Assembly (NCBI RefSeq): GCF_009296175.1
Contig: NZ_VOSK01000014.1
Coordinates: 1-62,304 of the forward strand
Length of the DNA: 62,304 nucleotides
Direction: 5' to 3'
Source: Microvirga tunisiensis
GTDB taxonomy: Bacteria > Pseudomonadota > Alphaproteobacteria > Rhizobiales > Beijerinckiaceae
Made by a program: the position numbers and the translations under genes. This document shows positions 1-7,753 of the stretch, piece by piece; positions within the stretch are counted from its first letter, which is position 1, and each line of letters starts with the position of its first letter. The notes below the pieces were generated by a model, which saw only the letters and a list, made by a program, of their open reading frames with translations, made no database searches and was not told the origin of the DNA.

Positions 1-217
1 GAACAAGAGCATCCGGGAGTGGACCGAGCTGCTGGCCGGCGACGAGGTGCTGGCCACGGCCATCCTCGACCGCCTGCTGCACCGAGCGCATGTTCTCAAC
101 ATCAAGGGGCGCAGCTATCGCCTGCGGGATCTGGAGGAGGCTCTCCAGCGGGCTCACGCTTGAGCCGTCGTAAAACTGGATGTCGCCTTATCTCGTAAAT
201 CTCGGTGTCGCTTGACA
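1..217 (+). mobile_element. IS21-family insertion sequence, right end (partial)
   Basis: The window begins inside this element. It holds the 3' end of an istB-like gene and then a non-coding terminus. In the terminus a short motif occurs twice, as GGATGTCGCCTT (178-189) and GGTGTCGCTT (204-213). The sequence ends in TTGACA at about 217, so read from outside the element starts TGTCAAGCGACA. Terminal TG...CA ends and repeated transposase-binding motifs are known for IS21-family elements. The exact boundary and any target duplication are inferred, because the left end is outside the window. Confidence 0.65.
2..163 (+). CDS. istB: IstB-like ATP-binding transposition helper, C-terminal fragment
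   Basis: Only the last 53 codons are present, in frame from base 2 to a TGA at 161-163. The peptide reads [18 protein letters not shown], then [20 protein letters not shown], and ends near [10 protein letters not shown]. This matches the C-terminus of IS21 IstB proteins (AAA+ ATPases that assist the IstA transposase), in particular the segment [19 protein letters not shown]. The ATPase motifs lie upstream of the window. The gene is cut by the window edge, so I cannot say whether the element is intact. Confidence 0.8.
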   Translation, partial: NKSIREWTELLAGDEVLATAILDRLLHRAHVLNIKGRSYRLRDLEEALQRAHA

Positions 218-981
218 GCTTGGTGCTGATTGCAGCACTGCTCCAGACGAAGATGCTTTTCCTGGTGCAAATGGCGGCTTCAAACCGACCGTTGCTGCCA
301 CCTTCAGCTGAACGGCTTGAGGTAACGGCACCTGACGGCAATCGACTTGTAGGCGTGCGGCTCGGGGCTCCATCAAATCCGAAGTCCCCCCTCCTCGGCT
401 TCGGCGGCAACGCCTGGAATGCAGACTCCATGGCGCTTTATCTCCATAGCCTCTTTCCGGACCACGAAGTGATCGCCTTCCATTACCGAGGCTATGCGCC
501 GAGCGGCGGCGAGCCAAGCGCAAAGGCTCTGTTCGCGGATGCATTGACGATCTTTGACCACCTCCAACAGGGCCGCTCACATCCCATCATTGCAATAGGC
601 TTCAGCATCGGCAGCGGCGTGGCATCCCATGTGGCGCGCCATCGTCCCGTGAACGGGCTGATCCTCGTCACGCCATTCGATTCCTTGAAGGCGTTAGCGA
701 GAGAACACTTCTCCTGGGCACCGACGGGACTGCTCCTGCGCCATCATATGCCTGTCATCGATCTGGTGAAGGAGCAGCGGACGCCCACCGCAATGATCGC
801 AGCCGGTCGTGACACCATCGTTCCGGCGCGGCGCAGCGCCCCGTTGCGGAGCGCCATTCCCAATCTCGTTCTCGATCGAACGATTACGGATGCAGGCCAC
901 AACGATCTCTACGATCATCCGGCCTTCGTGTCCGCGATGCGCGAAGCGGTGGCGATATTCGAGGCCACCGCTCCGCGCTGA
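205..981 (+). CDS. Alpha/beta hydrolase (Bem46-like), 5' end altered by IS insertion
   Basis: An alpha/beta-hydrolase fold protein of unknown substrate. The nucleophile elbow GFSIGSG, an acid in AAGRDTIVP and the catalytic histidine in DAGHNDLY are all visible in the right order. Relatives usually begin with a hydrophobic membrane anchor; here a piece of one remains (LVLIAALLQTKMLFL) directly after the IS21 end at about 217. The GTG at 205 lies inside the IS terminus, so any product from it would be a short IS-hydrolase fusion. ATG codons at 252 and 270 are alternative starts that would remove most of the anchor. The catalytic domain looks complete; expression is uncertain because the native promoter is gone. 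Confidence 0.7.
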   Translation: MSLDSLVLIAALLQTKMLFLVQMAASNRPLLPPSAERLEVTAPDGNRLVGVRLGAPSNPKSPLLGFGGNAWNADSMALYLHSLFPDHEVIAFHYRGYAPSGGEPSAKALFADALTIFDHLQQGRSHPIIAIGFSIGSGVASHVARHRPVNGLILVTPFDSLKALAREHFSWAPTGLLLRHHMPVIDLVKEQRTPTAMIAAGRDTIVPARRSAPLRSAIPNLVLDRTITDAGHNDLYDHPAFVSAMREAVAIFEATAPR

Positions 982-985
982 GCGC

Positions 986-2826
986 TCACTCCGCGTAGAG
1001 CGGCACCAGCTCCATCTCCGGCACGAGCACCAGTCCCTTGTCGGTGATGCGGATCTCGGGGATGACCGAAAGCGGGATGAGATTGAAGCCCATATAGGGG
1101 ATTTTGCAGCCCGCCTTTTCCCATGCGGCCTTCAGGGTGCGGGTCTCCTCGGCCACTTCCGTCACGCGCTTGTCGGAGAGAAGTCCCGCAATGGGAAGCG
1201 GCACCATGGCGATGACCTTGCCCTGATCCACCACGCAAACACCGCCTTGCGCTTCGATGATGGCATCGAGGGCCACCTGCATATCGCCCTCGTTCGTCCC
1301 CGCCACGATCAGGTTGTGGGAATCGTGCCCGACGCTGCTCGCGACCGCTCCGCTCTTCAGGCCGAAATCCTTGAGAAACCCATGGGCGATACCGGCCCCA
1401 TTCGTGCGGCCGTGGCGTTCGATGACCGACACGAAGGTGAGATCGTTCTTGGCGAGCAGCGCACCCCAATCCTTCTCGGGCTGGAGCCGCACCTTATCAT
1501 GGAAGAGCACGATGCCCGGCAATGCGACGCGGATCACATTGGCTTCGCAGGCTGATGTGGGCAGTTCCGGGATCAGCTTCGGCCGCTTCGAGACATGGAC
1601 CGTGCGGTACGCCTGCGCGGGATAGCGATAGGGGTTGGAGAGTGCCTGATCGAGCACCGGCGTGATCTTTCTGTTTTCGACCACGAGTTCGCCACCATAC
1701 CAGGTGTTCTGCACCTCGAGCGCGTCGTTGAGCAGCACCACGTCCGCACGGCGTCCGCCCCCAGGCCGCCGATCTCTCCCTCCATACCGAAGCGCGTGGC
1801 CGGGTGGAGCGACCCCATGCTCCAGGCCTGCTCGCAGCTCATGCCCGCGCGGCGGGCTTCACGCGTCACCCAATCCATGCCGAACATCATCAGGTCGTCG
1901 GCATCGCGGTCGTCGGTGCAGACGCAGATGCGCTTGTGCGAAGAACCCAGCTCCGTGATGGTCTTGATAGCCTCGGGCAGCGAATGCCACGGCGTCGTGG
2001 GTGGACCGCCGCGCAGGAAGATCCACACCCCCGCATCGAGCAGATCGTCGGCGATGTCGCGGTCGATGGCTTCATGCGTATCGGTGACGCCGCTCGCCGC
2101 ATAGGCGGCCACGAACTCGCGTCCGTAGATGTGGCCCGAGATCGGCTTGCCGCGCTCCAAGGCCGCCGCGAGGATCGCGTGGCTGCGCTCGTCGCCCATG
2201 GTGACAGGCACGAAATCCATCTTCTCGCCGAGGGCCGCCGCCTCGGGCCACCGGTCGAAAAGAGCCGCGATCTTGTCTGGCGTAAGGTCGCCGCCCGCTG
2301 TTTCCAGTTCCGGCGAGGTCGCGGGCACCGTGCTTGGCACCGTGAGAAAGATGGATAGAGGCGCGTGGCGGGCGTCTTCCAGCATCATTTCTATGCCGGC
2401 GGCGTCCATCACATTGCCGATCTCGTGGCTGTCGCAGAAGATCGTTGCGGTGCCATTGAGCAGCGCTGCCTCCGCATAGGCGCAGGCCGTGATCATGCTG
2501 CTCTCGATATGGATATGCGGATCGACGAGCCCAGGCGCGACGATCCCGCCCTTCGCGTCGTAGACCCGGCCCGGCGCGCCACTCACCTGGCGATGCGCAC
2601 CCGCAGGCTTCACGGCCGCGATGCGTCCGCCTGCGATCCAGACCTCCCGCTCCGGCGCAATGCGCTCGCTGTAGGTCGAAAGCACACGGGCGCCCGTAAT
2701 CACGAGATCGGCGGGAGCCCGACCCGAGGCGACATCCGCGAGGTGCCGGGTCATGGTCGACAGGGGAGCCACGGAAAAGCGGGTCAGCGCCGTCTTAGGC
2801 GGCAGCGAAGGTGTGCGATGGTCCAT
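986..2826 (-). pseudogene. ade: Adenine deaminase, interrupted by a -1 frameshift
   Basis: Adenine deaminase converts adenine to hypoxanthine in purine salvage. The N-terminal part (2826 down to about 1763) contains the amidohydrolase metal motif [10 protein letters not shown] and CDSHEIGNV. The C-terminal part (1741 down to 986) continues in another frame from [11 protein letters not shown] through SVGHDSHNL to LVPLYAE. Adding one base to the five-C run at 1758-1762 (plus strand) restores one reading frame of 613 residues, close to the roughly 590 usual for the family. The first frame otherwise runs on into nonsense to 1573. The start could also be an internal Met at 2754. Either a real inactivating deletion or a homopolymer sequencing error. 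Confidence 0.85.
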
Positions 2827-3014
2827 GGTCTCTCATCCGGTTTGGACAATATTGCCCCAGGGTAGCAGGACGGAACGGGAACTGCATCTCGGATCGGCCG
2901 GGAGAAGTACCTCCCCCAACGGAAAGTTTTCTTATTATTAAGCCTGGATAAAATAGGAACTATGCCGATTCAGCACGTGACCCAGACGGCTTGTCGAAAC
3001 TTATGGGTACCGGT

Positions 3015-3215
3015 CCGGAAAACAAAAGGCGCCTTTCGGCGCCTTGAGTTGGAAAACATAATAAAGAAGTGGTGGCCAGCTGGGGACAGCGTTGAGGAGG
3101 CAACGATCTGCCCCCAAGCTGGCCGAGCCCCCGAACTCCCAGGAGATGCGGCGGACCTGAGCATCCGTAGGGCATTACGTCCGCTCTAAGGCGGAGACTT
3201 GGGCTGAAACGTATA
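3015..3215 (-). ncRNA. Candidate structured small RNA with anti-Shine-Dalgarno loop
   Basis: There is no convincing coding frame in 2827-3352, but the minus strand carries a compact structure. Bases 3074-3124 form a long hairpin: outer arms GGCCAGCT/AGCTGGCC, then GGGG/CCCC and CAG/CTG, and an inner stem CGTTG/CAACG closing on the loop CCTCCT (3095-3100). Downstream lies an 8-bp GC-rich hairpin (3026-3045) followed by T-rich sequence, a factor-independent terminator. Upstream, the preceding gene ends at its own terminator (3267-3305), so this unit is independently bounded. Loops with CCUCC are known from alphaproteobacterial Cuckoo/alpha-r14 and CcsR small RNAs. The 5' end is a guess; a 6S-type RNA is an alternative. 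Confidence 0.45.
3026..3045 (-). terminator. Rho-independent terminator of the small RNA unit
   Basis: Perfect 8-bp inverted repeat AAGGCGCC/GGCGCCTT with a 4-base loop. On the minus strand it is followed by TTTTGTTTTCC, so it ends transcription moving leftward. The plus strand has no T run after the hairpin. Confidence 0.7.
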
Positions 3216-3266
3216 GGAAACATGGAACGATGCAAGCACCCATGTGGCCAAAAAGCGGCATTTTCC

Positions 3267-3305
3267 AAAAAAAACTTAAAGCCAAGTCATCTCAAGGAGA
3301 TGACT
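3267..3305 (-). terminator. Rho-independent terminator of divK
   Basis: Perfect 9-bp stem AGTCATCTC/GAGATGACT (3285-3293 with 3297-3305) and a 3-base loop. On the minus strand an eight-T run follows at 3274-3267. It sits about 50 bases beyond the divK stop codon. Confidence 0.75.
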
Positions 3306-3352
3306 CGTTCTCTTGAAGCTTCTGCTTGGGTCATGCCTTGAATTCGGCCCAG

Positions 3353-3736
3353 TTAAGACGGCTTGCCGTCGGCCTCCAGATAAGTTTTCACGGTCGCGAT
3401 GAACTTGGAAACCGAGATCGGCTTGGACATATAGGCCTCGCAGCCCCCTTCCCTGATCCGTTCCTCGTCGCCTTTCATAGCGAAAGCCGTGATGGCAATC
3501 ACGGGAATCGACTTCAGCTCGTCATCAGCCTTGAGCCAGCGTGTCACTTCGAGACCGGAGACCTCGGGCAGCTGGATGTCCATGAGGATCAGGTCCGGCT
3601 TGTGAGCCCGGGCCAGCTCCATGGCCTCGATGCCATGGCTGGTCTTCAAGGTCGCATAGCCATGAGCCTCGAGGAGATCGTTGAAGAGTTTCATGTTGAG
3701 TTCGTTATCCTCAACGATGAGCACAGTCTTCTTCAT
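3353..3736 (-). CDS. divK: Single-domain response regulator DivK
   Basis: A 127-residue receiver domain with no output domain. It has the acidic pocket VEDNE near residue 10, the phospho-acceptor Asp53 in [13 protein letters not shown], Thr83 in AITAFAM and Lys105 in YMSKPIS. These match DivK, the essential alphaproteobacterial cell-cycle regulator that controls PleC/DivJ/DivL signalling and so CtrA activity at the cell poles. Start chosen at the ATG giving [18 protein letters not shown]; a longer in-frame extension to 3970 has no family support and overlaps the divergent gene. The pleD gene that often follows divK is absent; a terminator follows instead. A popZ gene (27433-28014) is present in the same window. 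Confidence 0.92.
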   Translation of the reverse strand: MKKTVLIVEDNELNMKLFNDLLEAHGYATLKTSHGIEAMELARAHKPDLILMDIQLPEVSGLEVTRWLKADDELKSIPVIAITAFAMKGDEERIREGGCEAYMSKPISVSKFIATVKTYLEADGKPS

Positions 3737-3836
3737 GGCCGTTATCCCCGGGGCTCCAGATGTACTACACCGGCCCAATGGTTCATTTGATGGTATAGTT
3801 ACGTCCAAACCTATTGATGAAATGCAAATTGACAGA

Positions 3837-4127
3837 ATGAACACTCCCTTAAAAAGAGTTACTCGCGAGGAGGCCGAAAATGTCGCACTCGGCGCTTTTT
3901 CGTTCCTTACGGGCGACGAGGAGCGCCTGAGTCGGTTCCTGGCGGTCTCCGGCCTGCGCCCCGACACCATCCGCTCGGCCGCCTCGTCCCCTGGTTTCTT
4001 CGCCGGGATCCTCGACTATGTCGTATCCGACGAGCGGCTGCTGATCGCGCTTGCCAAGGAGCTGAACACCAAGCCGGAACACATCATGCAGGCCCATTGG
4101 ACCCTCTCCCCATCCGAGTTCGAATAG
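3837..4127 (+). CDS. DUF3572 family protein
   Basis: Small, probably cytoplasmic protein of 96 residues, divergent from divK. The core [30 protein letters not shown] and [12 protein letters not shown] region matches the DUF3572 family, which in Hyphomicrobiales commonly sits beside divK and dinB. No catalytic motif is recognisable and the function is unknown. The ATG at 3837 gives [16 protein letters not shown]; an in-frame ATG at 3822 would add five residues. No strong ribosome-binding site is visible for either. Its 3' end lies just before the dinB start at 4139, suggesting co-transcription. Confidence 0.75.
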   Translation: MNTPLKRVTREEAENVALGAFSFLTGDEERLSRFLAVSGLRPDTIRSAASSPGFFAGILDYVVSDERLLIALAKELNTKPEHIMQAHWTLSPSEFE

Positions 4128-4138
4128 CCCTGCCGCCC

Positions 4139-5407
4139 ATGAGCGACGCTCCTTTCTGCCGTGACTGTCTGACGCTTTCAGCCAACCCTCTGGCGGAGCG
4201 GTGCTCGGCTTGCGGGTCCCCTCGCCTTTTGCGGCACAAGGAGCGCGACAGCCTCTCCATCGCCCACGTCGATTGCGACGCCTTCTTCGCGGCGGTGGAA
4301 AAACGGGACGATCCGAGCCTCGCCGACAAGCCGGTGGTCATCGGCGGTGGCAAGCGCGGGGTCGTCTCGACCGCCTGCTATGTCGCGCGCACCTACGGCG
4401 TGCGCTCGGCGATGCCTATGTTCCAGGCGCTCAAGCTCTGCCCCCACGCCACGGTGATCAAGCCCAACGGGGAGAAGTACAGCAAGGCCGGGCGCGACGT
4501 GCGCCAGCTCATGCGGGAGCTGACCCCGCTGGTGGAGCCCGTCTCCATCGACGAGGCCTTTCTCGACCTGACGGGAACAGAGCGGCTGCATCACGGCAGC
4601 CCTGCCCTAACCCTCGCCCGCTTCGCCCGTAAGGTGGAAAAGGAGATCGGGATCAGCATCTCCGTCGGGCTCTCCTACAACAAGTTCCTGGCCAAGATCG
4701 CCTCCGACCTCCAGAAGCCCCGCGGTTTTTCCATCATCGGACGCGAGGAAGCCGCCGATTTCCTGGCCGACAAGCCGGTCGGGATCATTCCCGGGATCGG
4801 CACCTCGGCGCAGAGCAGGCTCGCCAAGGTCGGCGTGACGCAGATCGCGCATCTCCGCGACGTGCCGCTGAGGACCCTGTTCGAGGCCCTCGGCCGCGAC
4901 TCTCAGCGCCTGTCTCGGCTGGCCTGGGGCGAGGATAGCAGGTCGGTCACGCCGGAACGCGAAACGAAGAGCATCTCGGCGGAAACGACCTTCGAGACGG
5001 ATCTGCGCTCCTTCGAGGATCTGGAGCCGATCCTATGGCGGCTCTCGGAAAAGGTTTCCCGCCGCCTCAAGGCTGCCGGCCTTGCCGGGCAGAGCGTGAC
5101 CCTGAAGCTGAAGGACAAGGATTTTCGGCTCCTCACGCGAACCCGGTCGGGCTTCGCCCCGACCCAGCTCGCCGCCCGGCTGTTCGATCCGGCGCGGCAA
5201 CTCCTGAAGGCTGCCTGCGACGGCACCGCCTTTCGCCTCATCGGCATCGGCGCGGCCGACCTCTGCGACGCCGCCGATGCGGACAAGGGCGATCTCGCGG
5301 ATCAGAGCGTGGTGCGCCAAGCTCACATGGAAGCCGCCATCGACAAGCTCCGCGACAAGTTCGGCGCCACCGCCGTGCAGAAGGGAATCGTGCTGCGCAA
5401 GCCGTAG
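4139..5407 (+). CDS. dinB: DNA polymerase IV (Y family) with N-terminal zinc-ribbon-like motif
   Basis: Translesion DNA polymerase of 422 residues. The palm motifs HVDCDAFFAAVE (catalytic Asp45) and VSIDEAFLDL are present, followed by the SVGLSYNKFLAKIASDLQKP fingers/palm segment, helix-hairpin-helix GIIPGIGTSA and a little-finger domain. Before the polymerase domain lie about 40 extra residues with two CxxC pairs (Cys7/Cys10 and Cys22/Cys25), resembling a small zinc ribbon that E. coli DinB lacks. The extreme C-terminus ends ...KGIVLRKP and shows no obvious beta-clamp-binding peptide. Start chosen at ATG 4139 (MSDAPFCRDC); the earlier in-frame codon at 4097 would overlap the DUF3572 gene. 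Confidence 0.9.
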   Translation: MSDAPFCRDCLTLSANPLAERCSACGSPRLLRHKERDSLSIAHVDCDAFFAAVEKRDDPSLADKPVVIGGGKRGVVSTACYVARTYGVRSAMPMFQALKLCPHATVIKPNGEKYSKAGRDVRQLMRELTPLVEPVSIDEAFLDLTGTERLHHGSPALTLARFARKVEKEIGISISVGLSYNKFLAKIASDLQKPRGFSIIGREEAADFLADKPVGIIPGIGTSAQSRLAKVGVTQIAHLRDVPLRTLFEALGRDSQRLSRLAWGEDSRSVTPERETKSISAETTFETDLRSFEDLEPILWRLSEKVSRRLKAAGLAGQSVTLKLKDKDFRLLTRTRSGFAPTQLAARLFDPARQLLKAACDGTAFRLIGIGAADLCDAADADKGDLADQSVVRQAHMEAAIDKLRDKFGATAVQKGIVLRKP

Positions 5408-5417
5408 AGTGCGAGCC

Positions 5418-6257
5418 CTAGTGCTGACAGGGGCTCGGCGCCTGCACGTCCAGGCTCTTCAGGTCGCCCTTCAAGGCGAAGTCCCCATAATCGAGTTTGA
5501 GGGCGCGGCTGACCCCGTTCGCGTACAGCTCGAAGGAGATCGTATAGACCGGCATCCGGTCAGCCTTGCCATCCTCGAAGTAGCTGATGGTGATGGGCCA
5601 GCGTGGGACCGAGGCGAGCTTTTCGCCTTGGGCAACATCCTCGAGAGAGGCCGTCGCCGCGCCTGCCTCGATCTTGCGGCCGATCAGGCCCAGGGTGTCG
5701 TAAACCTTGTCGCCCTTGTTGGAACCGTCATAGACCTTCACGGAGAGAGTGCTGTCCCCCCGGCGCCCCGCCTCGATCAGGCGCTTGAGGTGCTCGGTCG
5801 GGAACACCGTCTCGCCCGCGGCCTCGAACGCCTTTCTCTTCGGCTGCTTCAGATCGACGTTGAGGCTCCCCTGGGGCGTGAGCTTGGCGTCGCCATCGAC
5901 CTCGCCGTCCTTGATCATGCCCTGCCGAAGCGATGTCGACTTGAAATGCATAGAGCGGCCGTCGCCCGTCTCATAGGTCGCGGTCTGGATGTCGAGGGTG
6001 TTGGAGCCCGACTCGCTGCTGTTGAGGATGGTGACCTGCCGGTATTTGAGGGTGTAGCCGTCGCAGGCATCACCGCCGAATTCCATGGCGATGCGCCCCC
6101 TTGCGTTCTCGACTCCATTGGACTCGCCGGCCCGCAGGAGCGAAAGGTCGTAGACCGCTCTGTGAGGCACGAGTTGAACTGCAGGCTTTGGCGTTTGCGC
6201 GAAAGCCGGCGCCAGTAAGGCGATGGACAGGCCAGAGGCTACAACTAGGAACCGCAT
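5418..6257 (-). CDS. eipB: EipB family periplasmic cell-envelope integrity protein (DUF1849)
   Basis: 279-residue secreted protein with a signal peptide ending near APAFA (about residue 20). The mature part begins LVPHRAVYDLSLL and carries GRIAMEFGGDACDGYTL and a cysteine close to the C-terminus (PSPCQH). The two cysteines fit the conserved disulfide of Brucella EipB, a beta-spiral periplasmic protein needed for envelope integrity. Start chosen at the ATG giving MRFLVVASGLSIALLAP, preceded by GGGAGAAG at good spacing; an upstream extension to 6311 would bury the signal peptide. Convergent with dinB, ten bases apart. Confidence 0.85.
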   Translation of the reverse strand: MRFLVVASGLSIALLAPAFAQTPKPAVQLVPHRAVYDLSLLRAGESNGVENARGRIAMEFGGDACDGYTLKYRQVTILNSSESGSNTLDIQTATYETGDGRSMHFKSTSLRQGMIKDGEVDGDAKLTPQGSLNVDLKQPKRKAFEAAGETVFPTEHLKRLIEAGRRGDSTLSVKVYDGSNKGDKVYDTLGLIGRKIEAGAATASLEDVAQGEKLASVPRWPITISYFEDGKADRMPVYTISFELYANGVSRALKLDYGDFALKGDLKSLDVQAPSPCQH

Positions 6258-6382
6258 ATCTTCTCCCGATCCGAAGGCAGCCAGGATAGGATCCTCCTGC
6301 GGACAGGGCAATGTTCTCGCTTGCGTCCTTACGGCTCATCCGCCACTACTCCGTCCGAATGATGTCACGGAACGAGGCTTCC

Positions 6383-6853
6383 ATGAGCGCAGTCGACAAA
6401 AAACTTCAGGAACTGGATATCACGCTCCCGACGCCGGCCGCACCGGTTGCGAATTATGTCCCATTCGTCCGGACCGGAAACCTGATCGTCATCTCCGGGC
6501 AGCTCTGCCTCGGCCTCGACGGCAAGCTGGCCGATGCCCACAAGGGCAAACTCGGCGCGGAAATCTCGCCCGAGGTCGGCCAGGAGGCCGCACGCCTTTG
6601 CGCCATCAATCTGCTCGCCCAGCTCAAGGCCGCCGTCGGCGATCTGGACAAGGTCACCCGCTGCGTCCGCCTCGGCGGCTTCATCAATGCGGTGCCGACC
6701 TTCGCGGCCCTCGCACCCGTCATGAACGGCGCCTCGGACCTGATGGTCGAGGTCCTGGGCGACGCGGGCCGCCATGCCCGTTCCACCATCGGCGTGGCGG
6801 AACTGCCCCTCGATGCCTGTGTCGAAGTCGAAGGAATGTTTGAAATCAAATGA
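6383..6853 (+). CDS. RidA family protein (YjgF/YER057c/UK114)
   Basis: 156-residue member of the RidA superfamily, small trimeric proteins, some of which deaminate reactive enamine/imine intermediates of amino-acid metabolism. Family features include the opening LPTPAAPVANYVPFVRTGNLIVISGQ, the LKAAVGDLDKVTRCVRLGGFIN segment and the ending RSTIGVAELPLDACVEVEGMFEI. The usual imine-hydrolysis Arg is not clearly in its archetypal RidA context (here RSTIGVAELP), as in the related longer subfamily, so activity is uncertain. ATG 6383 preferred over upstream codons because it gives the family start and follows AACGAGGC. Stop overlaps the next start (ATGA). Confidence 0.85.
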   Translation: MSAVDKKLQELDITLPTPAAPVANYVPFVRTGNLIVISGQLCLGLDGKLADAHKGKLGAEISPEVGQEAARLCAINLLAQLKAAVGDLDKVTRCVRLGGFINAVPTFAALAPVMNGASDLMVEVLGDAGRHARSTIGVAELPLDACVEVEGMFEIK

Positions 6854-7602
6854 GCACCCCGAGCTGGCTTGTCGCGAAGCCCATCGCCCATCGCGGCCTC
6901 CACAACAAAGCCGAAGGCATCATCGAGAACACGATCTCGGCCGCGGAAGCCGCCATCGTGCGCGGCTTTCCTATCGAACTCGACGTTCAGTTGACCGCCG
7001 ACAACGAGGCCATCGTCTTCCACGATTTCGAGCTGGACCGTCTCACGGGCGATACCGGCCTCGTGGTCGAGCGGAAACTCTCTGCTCTGACCGGGATCGG
7101 CATCGCAGGCGCCACGGACGGAGACAAGATTCCATCCTTCAAGGACTATCTTGCCAAGATCGCCGGACGCACGCCCCTCGTCGTCGAGATCAAGAGCAAG
7201 TTCAACGGCGACATGCGGCTGACGAAGCGGGTCATCGAGACCCTGGCCGACTACAACGGCCCGTTCGTAGTGAAGTCGTTCGACCCGGATATCGTCGCCT
7301 ATCTTCGCGAAAATGCGCCGAGCATCACGCGCGGGTTCATCGGAGAGCTGGAATACGCCTCCAAGTCCGACAGCTTCCTAAGCTCTGAGCAGAAGCACCG
7401 GATGGCGAACCTGCTGCATTTCTCCGAGACGCAGCCGCATTTCCTGTCCTGGCGCGTCAAGGATATCCCCTGTGCCTCGACCCATCTCAGCCGGATCCTA
7501 GGCAACCTGCCCGTCATGACCTGGACGGTGCGCAATCCTGAGGATCGCGCCAAGGCCGAAAAGCATGCGGACCAGATGGTGTTCGAGGGCTTTCTGCCCT
7601 AG
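6850..7602 (+). CDS. Glycerophosphodiester phosphodiesterase family protein
   Basis: 250-residue GDPD-fold enzyme expected to hydrolyse glycerophosphodiesters to glycerol-3-phosphate and an alcohol. The signature AHRGLHNKAEGIIENT near residues 13-28 and IELDVQLTADNEAIVFHDFELDRLT carry the catalytic His/Arg and the Glu/Asp metal ligands. A later VVEIKSKFNGD supplies a further acidic ligand. No signal peptide, so probably cytosolic. The ATG overlaps the RidA stop by four bases (ATGA), indicating translational coupling. Followed by a palindromic repeat. Confidence 0.88.
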   Translation: MSTPSWLVAKPIAHRGLHNKAEGIIENTISAAEAAIVRGFPIELDVQLTADNEAIVFHDFELDRLTGDTGLVVERKLSALTGIGIAGATDGDKIPSFKDYLAKIAGRTPLVVEIKSKFNGDMRLTKRVIETLADYNGPFVVKSFDPDIVAYLRENAPSITRGFIGELEYASKSDSFLSSEQKHRMANLLHFSETQPHFLSWRVKDIPCASTHLSRILGNLPVMTWTVRNPEDRAKAEKHADQMVFEGFLP

Positions 7603-7603
7603 A

Positions 7604-7705
7604 GCACCGGACCCGAAAGTGGACACCGCTTTTAGGATTGGTCCGATGCACCTCTTCTTGAAGAGCACATTGCGCGGAAGACCGGCGCCACTTTTCCGCG
7701 CGATG
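7604..7705. repeat. Dispersed palindromic repeat, copy A (two hairpins)
   Basis: Two imperfect inverted repeats in tandem. GCACCGGACC (7604-7613) pairs with GGTCCGATGC (7640-7649), and CATTGCGCGGAA (7668-7679) pairs with TTCCGCGCGATG (7694-7705). Between arms lie AAAGTGGACACC and the related GCGCCACTTTTCC. The same cores recur at 41310, 43255 and 59396. It starts two bases after the GDPD stop codon. Confidence 0.7.
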
Positions 7706-7753
7706 CGCCAACAGTTGCAAGGATCTTGCTGAGTGATTAGCTCTTAATCCCCG

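Noticed and set aside
1573-1741. C-terminal extension of the first ade frame
   Set aside because: It overlaps the true ade sequence in another frame and is nonsense created by the frameshift.
1755-1766. Programmed frameshifting in ade
   Set aside because: No slippery sequence of the known kinds and no stimulatory structure; ade is not a known recoded gene.
2960-3268. Short open frames on both strands in the divK-ade gap
   Set aside because: They cross two terminators and the hairpin structure, lack ribosome-binding sites and show no protein-like composition.
3806-3870. CtrA-type TTAA half sites near divK
   Set aside because: Only one TTAA with a poor partner at wrong spacing (TTAA-N6-TTAC), too weak to report.
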